Shown: positions 42,578 to 54,827 of the stretch, one piece after another
Numbering within the stretch: position 1 is the stretch's first letter
Layout of the letters: the number at the start of each line of letters is the position of its first letter
Assembly (NCBI GenBank): GCA_934045075.1
Contig: OW203722.1
Span: 4,273,264-4,337,263 of the forward strand
Direction of reading: 5' to 3'
Source of the DNA: Yponomeuta sedellus
Lineage: Eukaryota > Arthropoda > Insecta > Lepidoptera > Yponomeutidae
DNA length: 64,000 bases
The notes under the pieces: model-generated
Told to the model about the DNA's origin: nothing
The model's database searches: none
Seen by the model: the letters and a program-made list of their open reading frames with translations, nothing else
Translations under genes and position numbers: made by a program

Positions 42578-44263
42578 ATGATAAAATTAATTTAAAAACC
42601 TATTTAGAGGCTAAAAATTTCACCCATGCCGGGATTCGAACCCGCAACCTCTGGCTATCCGTACCAGCGCTCTACCAATTGAGCCAATGGGCGACTCACG
42701 ACATCAATTTCGAACCTCTTTACAATATTCTCTGTATTACGTACAGACAGCGACATCTGACTTAAGCAAATTGCATTACTTACAGCCCCGACTACCTACT
42801 TTGCAGTTAGGTTTTAACATCGGAACGATATCACTATACCCACATGATTACACTATTTTTATTTTTAATGCACTAACCCGTGCTAAGGAACAAATTTAAA
42901 AACCTATTTAGAGGCTAAAAATTTCACCCATGCCGGGATTCGAACCCGCAACCTCTGGCTATCCGTACCAGCGCTCTACCAATTGAGCCAATGGGCGACT
43001 CACGACATCAGTGAAATTTCGAACCTCTTTACAATATTCTCTGTATTACGTACAGACAGCGACATCTGACTTAAGCAAATTGCATTACTTACAGCCCCGA
43101 CTACCTACTTTGCAGTTAGGTTTTAACATCGGAACGATATCACTGTACCCACATGATTACACTATTTTTATTTTTAATGCACTAACCCGTGCTAAGGAAC
43201 AAATTTAAAAACCTATTTAGAGGCTAAAAATTTCACCCATGCCGGGATTCGAACCCGCAACCTCTGGCTATCCGTACCAGCGCTCTACCAATTGAGCCAA
43301 TGGGCGACTCACGACATCAGTGAAATTTCGAACCTCTTTACAATATTCTCTGTATTACGTACAGACAGCGACATCTGACTTAAGCAAATTGCATTACTTA
43401 CAGCCCCGACTACCTACTTTGCAGTTAGGTTTTAACATCGGAACGATATCACTGTACCCACATGATTACACTATTTTTATTTTTAATGCACTAACCCGTG
43501 CTAAGGAACAAATTTAAAAACCTATTTAGAGGCTAAAAATTTCACCCATGCCGGGATTCGAACCCGCAACCTCTGGCTATCCGTACCAGTGCTCTACCAA
43601 TTGAGCCAATGGGCGACTCACGACATCAGTGAAATTTCGAACCTCTTTACAATATTCTCTGTATTACGTACAGACAGCGACATCTGACTTAAGCAAATTG
43701 CATTACTTACAGCCCCGACTACCTACTTTGCAGTTAGGTTTTAACATCACCAGCGCTCTACCAATTGAGCCAATGTCGTGATGTCGTGAGTCGCCCATTG
43801 GCTCAATTGGTAGAGCGCTGGTACGGATAGCCAGAGGTTGCGGGTTCGAATCCCGGCATGGGTGAAATTTTTAGCCTCTAAATAGGTTTTTAAATTTGTT
43901 CCTTAGCACGGGTTAGTGCATTAAAAATAAAAATAGTGTAATCATGTGGGTACAGTGATATCGTTCCGATGTTAAAACCTAACTGCAAAGTAGGTAGTCG
44001 GGGCTGTAAGTAATGCAATTTGCTTAAGTCAGATGTCGCTGTCTGTACGTAATACAGAGAATATTGTAAAGAGGTTCGAAATTTCACTGATGTCGTGAGT
44101 CGCCCATTGGCTCAATTGGTAAAGCGCTGGTACGGATAGCCAGAGGTTGCGGGTTCGAATCCCGGCATGGGTGAAATTTTTAGCCTCTAAATAGGTTTTT
44201 TAAATTTGTTCCTTAGCACGGGTTAGTGCATTAAAAATAAAAATAGTGTAATGATAAAATTAA
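42578..44263 (+). mobile_element. Multimeric inverted tRNA-headed SINE array with 13-bp target-site duplication
   Basis: ATGATAAAATTAA occurs at 42578-42590 and 44251-44263. Between them are four inverted units starting at 42591, 42895, 43204 and 43513 (period 309 bp; the first lacks 5 bp; the fourth is truncated near 43749). A 27-bp tRNA-like fragment at the junction makes a small central hairpin. Two forward units follow, their tRNA parts starting at 43792 and 44101. The left boundary is TTTAAAAACC and the right boundary is the forward tail AAAAATAGTGTA. Units are nearly identical. The repeated 65-codon frames inside are by-products. Confidence 0.93.
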
Positions 44264-44404
44264 AACAATAAGGATTGTCTCCTTAGGTAATGCATGATTT
44301 TTTTTACCGTTTTCTTGTTTATGCTCTATCGTAAAATCTGTAGGTACAGGCATCAAACTCGACTAGATTGTGGGATTTATTATAATACTAACGACAAATA
44401 CTAA

Positions 44405-44525
44405 TAAAACTGTCAAGCGCGAGTCGGACTCAATAAGTATTTAACATAATATTTATCAAAAAAAAGTCAGGGGATACGGAACCCTCGGTGCGCGAGCTCC
44501 ACTCGCACTTGGCCAATTTTTCTGT
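44405..44525. repeat. Short fold-back repeat (CACTTGGCC / GGAACCCT family)
   Basis: AAGCGCGAGTCGGACTC (44415-44431) faces GCGAGCTCCACTCGCACTTG (44492-44511), imperfectly inverted, with GATACGGAACCCTCGGTG inside. The right end matches 16640-16690. Confidence 0.55.
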
Positions 44526-45779
44526 CAACTTGGAAGTAAACGTTGGTGGCAGGCATTTTAAAGGGGGAGCGCTCGTAAATAGGTGCCAATATTTTTAAGT
44601 TTTAACCTTTAAGTGGTGGTAAGAGCGATTCAAGTATTGAGGTTATGCACCTTGCACTGTACACTGGAAGCCACAGAAATAGCCCCTTAAAACTAGATGG
44701 GCCTAATTGATTTTTACAATTTCGTTATGTATTAAATGTATCTTTAAATAGGCGAAGTTCCTATCGCACCAAAATATAAATGCTACAAAATATAAACCAC
44801 TCTAAAAAGTAGTAGCATTGTTTTGATAAACACGGGAAAAAAATATGTGACTGTTAAATTTTCAGACACACTCGGCAAGTTTTAACCTGTAAATCTTACT
44901 TTTCCAGGGACTTAGCGGAAGTCACGCTAAGTTACATAAGTTACAAGTCGAACTTTACCCCTTAACCCATAATAGGGCATTACTTTTTCATTGGTGTTGA
45001 ACTTATTTTAAAGGTGATAAAAGTTTATTTAAAGTAGTAACTAATCGGCCAATGCCCAAACAAGGGTAATTACCTGGTTTAAGGTTCTACATCCCTAGAC
45101 AGAAGAAAGCGTTGATTTTCATTCCCGGCTGAGTGAACCACAGACAAGTGGGATCATGCGTAGAGTACGTAAACAAAAAAAAAGAAAATTCACCATAATC
45201 CCATAAAACTCACCGACGAACGTCCAAAATTCCACTCTTCAAATATGCAAAGATCAATATGGAGCGGATGGAATAAGCCTTAAAATGCTCAATATTGCAA
45301 AGAAACGGCATTCTAATCGCGAGAAAAAGTCCCTAGGCAGGTGTTCTCAAAATGCGAACCTGCGTCCGTAACCTCAGTTAAAACAAAGTGATCAGGAACT
45401 AATCGACCCGTACAAATATTGTACTCGTAAATTAAAGTTGCTTTATCTACGCAAGGAACGCAGAATTTCACCATTCTAAAGTCCCTAACTCTAATTGGCA
45501 AAACGACTACCTCAGAAGAAGACCGTTCTAAAATACACAAAAATATACTAATTTTTCCTCCCAAAGTAGGATACCAGCGCTGCGGTAACCGGGCAAGGAC
45601 ATCACAAACACGGAAATGCACCCATACATATATTTTTTGTACAAATCAAGCACAGCGGCCACCACTATGAATCTATCCCAGGATCTCTGTTTTCGTAGTC
45701 AAGCATGTTAACCGCTAGACCAAGGAGGGAGTCAGTAGAACCCAGCGTGCGTGTTTAAGATCCCGACGTCTTTCTGAAA
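44526..45779. other. Unassigned sequence with decayed SINE-like bits
   Basis: Bases 45650-45735 read on the minus strand like a worn tRNA-type head (GGTCTAGCGGTTAACATGC; GGATAGATTC). Otherwise nothing is supported. The minus-strand frame at 45313-45621 has no domain. Confidence 0.4.
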
Positions 45780-47100
45780 TGAAATGAAATAAAAAGGTTT
45801 TATTCAAAGTAGCACAGAAACTGCGGCTAAATGAACGTTACAATTCAAACTAGGTGTCCATTTCAAAATCTAGATCATTTTGGAGAAAAAATGCACAAAA
45901 AACTCCAAACTTAGTCTTTTCAAAATCCTTAATTAACATAGTTTACATAATTATTATAAAATATAGAACTCATACGTTGTACTGGCTTTAATTTCAGACC
46001 TCATTGTCATCTAAATAATCCTTTATGTTATAGTAGCCCTTTTGGCACAAAGTGTGCTTAACATATTTTTTGAATCGCGATTCAGGCAAGCTTAATATAA
46101 TTATCTTCAGGGGTTTTATTATAGAAGCGTATACAATGCCCCATGAAGGATGTATTAACCTTTGTACCAGCCTAAATAGTGGGAACAAAAGTTTATGTTT
46201 ATTTCTAGTATTTACATTGTGTTGGCTACCTAAAGTTTTAAAGTTACTGATATTTTTCCTAACGTACATAATGTTTTCATATATATACTAACTGGCAACT
46301 GTCAGGATGTTAGTTTCTTTAAAGAAATCTCTTAACGAATCTCTACTACCCAGCCTATAAATGAATCTGATCGCTCTCTTCTGCAAGACGAAGATGGTCT
46401 TAATGTCTGCTGCCCGTGCCTACAGTAGTATGCCATAGGACATAAGACTATGGACGTAACTAAAATAAACAAGCCGCCTAGCAGTTGCGACGTCAGTTAG
46501 TTCCCTAATTCTTTTGACTGCATATGCTGCTGAACTAAGCCTATTTGTTAATTTTTCTATACGAGGACCCCATTGAAGCTTTGCATCAATTGTGATACCT
46601 AGAAATACAGTTTCATTCACAAGGTCTAATTTGTCATTCCCCAATAAAACATTGCTGTCAACCGTTTTGACATTTGGAAGAGAGAACTTTATACATTTTT
46701 TTCTTTTTTGAGTTTAACAATAAGTAAACCAATTTAGTAACCGAGAGAGGGCATTATTTGTATTGTCAAGGTCATTTTCTTGTCTCTTAATTTAAAAAAT
46801 AAGTGACGTGTCATCTGCAAATAATACTATCTCTGACATATTTTGAACCATGAACGGCAAATCATTTACATATACGAGGAAGAGGAACGGCCCCAAAGTC
46901 GATCCTGTGGCACTCCTATCCTGACCTCTGACCCTGAAGATTTAGTTCTATTTATATCAGCTCTTTGAACACTCCCTTCTAAATATGATGTCATAAGTTT
47001 TAGGCTATTCCCGTTTATACCATAGTGCTTTAATTTTAAAAGACGTGTTTTATGGTCCACGCAATCAAATGCTTTCGACAAGTCACAGAATAGGTACGCC
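45780..47100 (-). mobile_element. LINE family A (Jockey/CR1-type), minus-strand copy
   Basis: From the tail at 45780 (ATGAAATGAAATAAAAAGG on the plus strand) it runs to about 47100. Minus-strand frames show MSKAFDCVDHKTRLLKLKHY, SSGSEVRIGVPQ (then a shift), DKLDLVNETVFLGITIDAKL and NTRNKHKLLFPLF. Frameshifts at about 46900 and 46130 and stops between frames inactivate it. It extends slightly further 5' than the plus-strand copy at 14430, reaching the SKAFD.VDH block (reverse-transcriptase domain A). Confidence 0.88.
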
Positions 47101-48169
47101 TATAGCATCCTTGCGATCTTCCGACGTCGATCCCGAAGAAAACACAAAAAAACTGAACTTTAAGCTTTAGTATCTCTTTAAGCCGTTCGTGTTTCAAACC
47201 AGGCATGTTTGTTTGGAAAACTATATAAAAAAAAATTGGTTTTTTTATACAAACATTAATATCAACAATCACACAAATTTGCTTATCACCAAATAATGGA
47301 GTTTATCGGGAAGCTCTTGGTAACAATGGAACAAGAAGAAAGGGCGACAGTATAATAATCATCTTCTTCTTCATAGCCGTATATATTTATCGATCGTTTT
47401 AAGAAAAGGCCGTTAGAGAACCCCTAAACCTCTTAGGTTTGAGAACTCCGCCCTCCATAAATTTTATATGGATCCGTGCGTGGAGTTGCGCTACTCGGTG
47501 GTGATCCTCCTGTTCGTACTCTCAGTGTTGCCAGGAAGGTAACCAGAAGCCTTAACTTTTATGCTTAGAAGCCAATGTTCAGTACTCCGCTGTCGTTTGA
47601 CACCGTGCCTTACCTGCCTCATCTACTTATACAAAGTAGGAGTGCACACGAAATGGCTTCGTCTTTAATCTTATTTTCGATGTAAACTAGGTAGTGTCTT
47701 CGAATTTAGATGTTTAATTTTGGGCTTGTGTGTAAATTATGCGATTTGCGCGAAGTCACTAGATAAGTAACCAATAAATAAATAGTTATTAAATAAAGCA
47801 ATAAATAGCTGATTGACAGTCAGTAGCAGGTAGTCAGTCATACAATTTACATAGCTCTGCAAATTTCATGGTGCAAGACGGTTTTGGATTTATTTACTGG
47901 ATAGTTTTGGATTTATTTACTGGATATAGCGTATCTATGAATAAACTGCTACTGCTGACTGGGTGTAAACAAAACCCAAATCTGCTAGCAAAAAATGTAA
48001 GAAATGCAAGAAAGAATGAAAAAATGCCAACCTAATAAAAAAAAACACAGTTACTGTAGTTAGGCCCTTAAATGTAATTTTTATATTGTGCCCTTTATTC
48101 CCTAAAAAAATGTTGCAAAGGATTGAAGAATAAGAAGCAACTTTATTAAATTAAGTCATTCCATAGAGT
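47101..48169. other. Unassigned sequence with a 23-bp duplication
   Basis: GTTTTGGATTTATTTACTGG with ATA is repeated exactly at 47881-47903 and 47904-47926. Nothing else is recognised. Confidence 0.5.
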
Positions 48170-48440
48170 AACAGAGTTTTAAAGGCTGTGTTTTGTCGAC
48201 CGTAGGTACGTGAGCCCCCGTTTCGCAAACAAGAGCTGCTACCGCCTCGCTATTTCCCTCGTCGCTCTAGCTAGAGTTCTCTCGTTGAGACGCTACCGTT
48301 TCTAGGTCAGAGCAGCGTCGCACTCCAGGTTAAGGCGGCCGCGCGTCGCGACGCCCCCACCGAGGTCGAATTACGTAACTGAGGTTATCGCACTTGTTTT
48401 GGCGGGCCGAACTTCACCGAGTCTCTTTTCGATCAATCTA
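48170..48440. other. CpG-rich patch
   Basis: It contains CGGCCGCGCGTCGCGACGCC and other CpG runs in otherwise AT-rich DNA. No TATA/initiator pair or coding frame is clear. It could be a promoter or first exon. Confidence 0.3.
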
Positions 48441-50190
48441 TCAGCCATCCCCAGCCCATGTTCGTCAACAGAAGTTCGACAAATTTAAAATACTTTTAGA
48501 AAACAAAATTTAACACACTAACCTTCTATCATCTTTGTTATTTTGAGCACACACGTTTGCGCTCGAACGAACCATTTTCAAACGAAATTATGTAAGTAGT
48601 ATAGCAAACTGCAAAGTTAAGACATGGCAAAATATTGTAAAAGAGCACCTCAACATTTTCAGCAATCAAAATGGCTAAATAGTCTAATAGCACCTCGAAA
48701 TCTGCAGCAATCAAATATCACTTTTCAAAACTCCTGGAAGACTTTCCAGACGAAACTTCCTAATTATGATACTCAAGAGACTACTACTTCTTAAAAATCA
48801 CTAGACTACTCCAGTGGGGTGAAGGTTTTATTGCATACGCCAAAGATCTACAATCTTATTTATGAAGGTTTCCTTCTCGTTATGCAAGTAACGCCGAGGA
48901 GTGAAAACCATACCCATGGCTGGTACACAATACCCTTCCGATAGTGATCCGAGTTTCGTATTTCGGCGAGAGTGAGGAAGACCGCGGGTGTCCTCAGCCA
49001 CCCTCACAAACTTGGCCCCGGGCGCGTAGCGACGAGATCAAAGTGCAAGATTTTGTTATTTCGTTGTTGGTACTTACCAACGTTGGGTTGGGTTAGTAGA
49101 CGCGGTGCATTGCGCCCTGAAATTGACTGAAGCAAAGTTGAATTATTAGCTACATTGACAATGATGAAAATAGACAAAAAAAAAAATCCTGATTTAGGTT
49201 GCTGTAATATTAGCACAACCTATCACAACGAAGTGACAACCTGCATTTGTATTTTTCTTGTTTAAATTTGTTTTAAACGTAACAAAAATTACGAGCAGCA
49301 GCGTGCAGTTAAACAAAATATTGGATTTTATGATTGTAACCGCCAAATCCTGGATAAATTTACAAGTAACATGACACCTATAATTTTTACTCGTAAATGT
49401 ACCCAGTACTCTATCAAGCGCCACGGCTGGCACTCGTTCGAAAAAATATCAATACCGATCAAGCTTTGTATCATCGCCATACAACCTTGTCATCCCTCTA
49501 TAGCACAGTAAGGGTAATCAAATCACCAATAATCATAAAACCCGCCTTTTAGACCGTACATCTTTGTCCGTGGGTCGCTGGTTCCAATCCGGCTCAAAGG
49601 ACCAACAAAAACAGCAAATTCAAAACGGGTGTACGCTTTTTTAAAATACATCGTTTTTTTTTCGTTTCAGTGCGAAACACACCGTCTCTAAGGGAGGAGC
49701 GCTGACTGCTAGAAGCTAAGCGGATATTTATTCCCCGCCCATTAAGAAATGACGAAGTTGAGTGCTCGCTTTGATTAAGCAAATGTGAGGATTAAAACGT
49801 CGTGTCTACGCAAAAATTATCTCTGGATACCCCTCGTCGACTGATTTAATACTAACGAATCCCTTTGCGAATAAAAAGAGGTTAAAAACTTAAGATAAAT
49901 ATTAAAACGAAACACCGAAATTGCTGCGAGCGTCGTGCTTAGTAAAAAACGGAGACTTGAATCAAACTAATCTAAAGTGGGCACAAAAAACGGGGACTAC
50001 AAAAAAAGGTAAAAACTTCTTGCGGGTGAACGTCGCATTACACACTAATATACTAATTACTAGCGTAAGTATTAAAAACAAAAGCTGGGGGGTGGTCGTA
50101 CGATATGTAGTGCTTATATTTCCCTATGTCGCTGATCCGCTGAACACCGCACTTATGATGCGAGCCATAAAGGCTACCTGCCCGTGACTT
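48441..50190. other. Unassigned sequence
   Basis: The frame at 49921-50187 and the minus-strand frames at 49004-49782 have no recognised domains. A worn tRNA-type fragment (GTCGCTGGTTCCAATCCGG) lies near 49573. Confidence 0.4.
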
Positions 50191-50215
50191 CGCCATATTG
50201 CAAAAAAAAATAGTG

Positions 50216-50401
50216 ATGAACTCTTCTCTGACATTTTTATTTTTCATCGCGTTCGTGATGTTACACCAAAGCACGAAGGCAACGCTACTAAGCGAAATAA
50301 AATCAAATTCCATCAAAGACCTGAGTAATTGTGTTGGATTATTTTTTGGAAAAAATCCAATGCAATTCAGCGAAGAGCAAAACAGTGTAAGGCGCACATA
50401 A
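50216..50401 (+). CDS. Candidate secreted small protein or first exon
   Basis: ATG at 50216 opens 61 codons ending at 50399-50401. Residues 1-22 form a textbook secretory signal: MNSS, a hydrophobic core LTFLFFIAFVML, then HQSTKA as a likely cleavage region. The mature part is TLLSEIKSNSIKDLSNCVG, then LFFGKNPMQFSEEQNSVRRT, with one cysteine. The codons AAC AGT are followed by GTAAGG at 50387, a good splice donor, so the last five codons may be intron. A possible acceptor (TTATTTCCAG, exon from 51010) would add about 23 residues in frame. The protein is not recognised. Chance signal-like frames do occur, so confidence is moderate. Confidence 0.4.
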   Translation: MNSSLTFLFFIAFVMLHQSTKATLLSEIKSNSIKDLSNCVGLFFGKNPMQFSEEQNSVRRT

Positions 50402-51383
50402 TTGTAGGGTCTAAAAGCCTAATTGCCGGTCGTAAAGCATGCGACTGGGGTCGTTAGCATTCTTAATTCAATCGGTTTCCATTACTGACACTTTTGACCG
50501 ATTGTCCACCTGTTGTAATTCAGGGTAATTCAAGAACTCAGTGTCAGTGCCATCTAGATTTATTGATAAAATTTATATTGGACCACCTTTTACGACACTG
50601 TTATTGCGAAATGCATGTTACGGCTATCAAAATTCGGGCCTTTACTTGAAATTTCCTACAACAATGCCTTAAGCGTTAACGCAGCCAACAAAGAGCTCGG
50701 CTATAGCAGAGTTTAAGAGTTTACAACTACTTTCAAAATTTCATGTCATATCTTCTGCCAACTCTCGCTTTTCACTATGGTAGTAGCTCTCAGGACACCG
50801 TATTCTATTTAACTCGATTGACAAATCACTTACAAAGACGTTCATATTTGAAAAATGCATCATCTTAGTATTAGGAGCCGGACTCATGTCGGTCATGCAT
50901 TATCCGTACTCCGGTGTCGGACACGATCCTACACAGCCTGATACTTCACGAGTACGACATCCACATTTTCTCCCTAAATACTTAGGAATACGTGAGAAGT
51001 TATTTCCAGCCTACTACTAATGCTAACGGACAAACCAGAAACAAAGGAAAACCAGCGGAATTCTTCCACAAAAGAAAATAAGAAGGTAACACTAAAACCT
51101 TCAGTTAGAACCGGCTCGCTAATACAACCCCACACATGTAAGCGCGGTATGGTCTGCACAACAAAGTCTACAAAGCTATCAAAAGCATGTTCATTAGTCC
51201 ACAGGAATCCTTGCGTAAACCTTCACTCTTCCTCGGTAAACATCTGACTCACACGTTGGCGTGCATTGACGGAAAACGGCAAAAAACTCTCGACTTTTTG
51301 CCCTCAAGTTGTTTTGCTAACGGTAGTTGTCGTCGAAAAGGGCACGGAAGGACGGTGCGGGCGTCGCACCCGCGGCCGACGGT
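50402..51383. other. Unassigned sequence
   Basis: It contains a possible acceptor and exon start at 51010 for the 50216 candidate, and overlapping frames at 50974-51247 on both strands that cannot be told apart by eye. Confidence 0.35.
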
Positions 51384-51739
51384 GGCACGGCTAGGGTTGC
51401 CAGGCCTAAAAATACAAAATCAGGACTAACCGGCATAACATTCCGGTTATTTCGCGGTAAAAACCGAACAATTTTTTTTTAAATATAAAAATTGTAAATG
51501 AAGTGTGGCTGCTTGCCTTAGCTATTCGCATTAGTGGTAAATATTTTCAGTGGACACGTAAAGGCTCATCAAACAAGCGTACCGGTCAACACGAAGAATT
51601 GACTTAACACTTTAAACATGTTCATGTCGGAGGCTTCCTAAGAAACCTGGTCTAAGATTAGCTCTTTATTAAGCTTGACATGACCGTAAAAGACAAACAA
51701 ACCGGCTAAATCCGTACGCCTGGCAACCCTGGGCACGGC
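51384..51739. mobile_element. Non-autonomous hAT-type MITE, 340 bp
   Basis: GGCACGGC flanks the element at 51384-51391 and 51732-51739 (a perfect 8-bp target duplication). The ends are 13-bp perfect inverted repeats AGGGTTGCCAGGC (51393-51405) and GCCTGGCAACCCT (51718-51730). An 8-bp duplication and a CAGGGTTGCCA-like end are characteristic of hAT elements. It has no transposase. It inserted into a GC-rich patch whose two halves would rejoin at GGCACGGC. Confidence 0.85.
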
Positions 51740-54599
51740 ACTCACGGCGCGCGATACGATTGTTCCGACTGATAAACTAGGGACGGTGACGGACAGCGCG
51801 ACTGGACGCGTTAGTTGAGACATTGTTATGCACACGGTTACGCAGGTGGCACCTGGAAAATGTACAGCGGTTGACACGATGCCGGTGCCTTGGGAAACAA
51901 CCTAGCGTAACAGAATACGATAGGACGAAACGAAAAATCGAGGAGGGCGTTTGAAAGGTGGCTCCAGGATATGGATACGTTAGGGAGAGAACTTTGTCAC
52001 ATGTTATATCACGGAGGCAAGTCTAAACGAACATTTACTATGGCTATGGACAGATCTATGCAAATTCCAGCCGAAAAGGGAGAAGTTGCATTTCAGAGTG
52101 GAGTTTTTTTTCCCCGCTGCCTTTTTCTCCACTATAGTATTATAGTGGAGAAAAGTTCAAGAGTGTTTCATCAATCAATGCATGTTGCATTTTTTTTACT
52201 GTGTTGTAATAATTCTTATTATAATTTTATTCTTCTATAATTCTTCTAATACAATACGGCCCGAAGGCAGTGGCTTACATTTTACATTGACATTCAGCAA
52301 ATAGAATGTAAATTCTTTACGTCGACATAAATGGATTTGATTTTATTTGTTTGATTAAGATATGTTAAGCCTATCATCTATCATAGAAGAGACGAGTCAT
52401 TCTAATATAAGAAAATAGTCGGCCAAAACAGAAACTGGTTCCTTACAAGGATGCTGAAACAAACAACTCGTTGACTTATTACATTACCGTAAAACAAAGT
52501 TCTAATTACCGAGGCAAACACTCAAAGACCACCCACGAGGCAACAAAGTGAACAAAAAGGGGAAACTTCGATCTGCCATAACGTTAGCACCGTTTAATAT
52601 CTTCACTGTGGTTCCACGACGCATAGTGGATCGTTGACCAACAAGTTATGGGCTTTTGGCTGGACTGGAATTGTGGCTGCAAGTTATTAGAATAAAGATT
52701 GGTTTTAATGCTTACTACTTGTTATCATGTTATGACGTCCTGCTCAAGTTTGTTGTCCTCGAAGAGTTGTTGTGCACAAATGTAAAAACACCGTTGCTGA
52801 GCCTTTCTGTCTCCCTTGAATTGTTAGTGACGAATAGTCCGAAAAATTACTGACGACGAAAGTCGCAGTAATTAATTCTAACTCCTTCGTATGTTTTAGG
52901 TCTAATACACATTGCGTGACTGTTTAATTTCGTCACTCACTTGAGGTTGACTGACATATCACATCAGACGGGCCACTAATTTATATTTAACTTGCGAACA
53001 TATCAATTACAGCAGAGAGTTCTGAATATAGTCCAGTGCTGAGTTATATCAATGTTCATCGTTAATTGTAGCCATTTGCCAAACTTGGCCCAACCAACAA
53101 TATGTAAAACAGGCTATCAGAAACCTGTAGGCCTAAAAACTTTTAATCACATCTCCGGCGCTGAGCCGTGAACAAAATAAAGCCACATGTTTGCAGTGGC
53201 GGGCGGTACATAGAAAGGCACTCCACTCAGGACACGGCTCGCTGAGACCAAGTATGATAAATGGACTGGGCTAGGTCTAATTCTTCTCTTTATTGTTGCG
53301 TATGTCTACCCTTGCATTTACTGTGCGCTGGGTACTACGGAAAGGTTTCCTGATGGACGAGGCTGTTATTTTCTGTTGAAATAAAAATGTGGATATGTAT
53401 TCCTGCTAACATTATGTTTCGCACAGTATTCCGTAATATATATATATATACAATCAAAAGATTCAAGACGTTTGTCTTGATTCAAGAATTTTTGGAATTT
53501 CGTCTTGAGGCTTTAATCTTGAAACTTCTGGGAAATAGCAATAAACCTATTTATTCTTCTAGCTTTCCAAAGTATTCTATTGAAATGTTCGTGTTAAGGC
53601 CTTCTATAATTTGCCACATGTCTAAAGAGAAACCCTTCTAAAACCCCAAAGCATCCCATTTGTTTACTAGACCAGACACTTCACACGAAGCAATCTCCTC
53701 ACGGTGATAAATGACAGCGACACTACGACGCGTCCCTCTTTCATATATTACTGTAATGTACCTTGGCGTATTCTCGGCCTTAGTGACCTATAGTTTCCTA
53801 CTATTACTATGATAAGAAGGTCACCAGATGGCTAAAAATCTGGCTTAAATGCAGCCCTTTGTTGGACCACGGCCGTCCCGTTGACCGGAGTTTGTTCGGC
53901 GACGATATTGCTTCGTGTTTACTCGGATGCGTTATTGTTATAGAGAAGCATATGACGATACCTGATTTGTTGGGCTTTGCTGCTCTACACATAAAGCTTA
54001 TAGTTAGACTTCACTTAACTTCATACAGATTAGTTAGTGAAGATGCCGTCTTATTTTGTTTGGTTAGAGATTTTCCTTGAACGTTAAATCCTTGTTGATA
54101 TCAATAAGCTTGTCGTAGCTCCAGACTTTGTAGAGCAAAATGGGATACGGTGATGTTACAGAGAAGCTGAGAAACTAAAATGAAGTATGAATTAACACAG
54201 CCATTTATTAATCTCGTACGAATCTGAAGTTACTTATACCTAGGAGAGTATTTAAGAACCAATTCGAAATATGAAAACCATTACTCAAAATAACCTAATA
54301 GTATGTCTCTATTTTATCAGGTTAATTTTAGTAACGTTAAAATAACACAAAGAGAGAAGTTCGTTCAACACCACTATTGGACGTAAAGAACAAATGAATG
54401 AGCGACAATAGTATTAAAACCTCAAAGAAGAGAGAAACTTATTAGTCTTGTTACACGCCCGGATTAAAAACGTTGTTAAAGAAAAAAACAAGAAGGGAAG
54501 TGACAAAGCTACAAAAGGATTCGTGCGGGAGACAGTATTGCCATCGCGATGAGGCGGCGAGAATACGCAAACAGGTGTCGGCATCGGCACCGAGGTTAT
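51740..54599. other. Unassigned sequence with one small palindrome
   Basis: TTCTCCACTATA and TATAGTGGAGAA flank a few bases near 52126-52156. No repeats of the families above and no supportable coding frame. Confidence 0.4.
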
Positions 54600-54655
54600 A
54601 TTTGCATATAAATAGAGTTCCTGCTTAACTGTAACACTCTTCCGTCCTACTCACA
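54600..54655 (+). promoter_or_regulatory. TATA-type promoter
   Basis: GCATATAAATAGAGT places TATAAATA at 54607-54614. Starts would fall near 54635-54655, where AACACTC and CTCACACT are possible initiators. The following exon ends in a perfect donor, supporting direction and use. Confidence 0.5.
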
Positions 54656-54827
54656 CTGCCGGCCAGGCTAGTGGTCAGAAGAGTACCAACCTTCCCGCCT
54701 CCTAGATACCACTACGCTAGGGTGTATGACTCCAGGAGATTCTATTTACGAACGATGATGTAACGACGTGGTTATTGCTTATTGGCACGCTGTCTTAATA
54801 GAAAAAGAGTTGAGAACATGTTCTAAG
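54637..54827 (+). other. Candidate 5' untranslated exon 1a
   Basis: The region between the TATA-type promoter and CTAAG followed by GTAAGTGTG at 54828 is about 190 nt and contains only very short upstream frames. The donor matches the consensus exactly (AAG then GTAAGT). It is non-coding as read; the rest of the gene would lie to the right. Confidence 0.45.

Noticed and set aside
43792..43865. Functional tRNA genes within the SINE array
   Set aside because: The anticodon-loop position normally U33 is C, the acceptor and T stems have mismatches at their ends, and all copies are embedded in the same mobile unit.
42687..44087. Identical 65-codon frames repeated in the array
   Set aside because: They fall inside the 309-bp SINE units on whichever strand matches the unit. 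Identity reflects the repeat, not protein selection.
51187..51429. An 80-codon frame ending in GLPGLKIQNQD
   Set aside because: Its 3' end lies inside the hAT MITE, so the terminal codons and stop come from the transposon.
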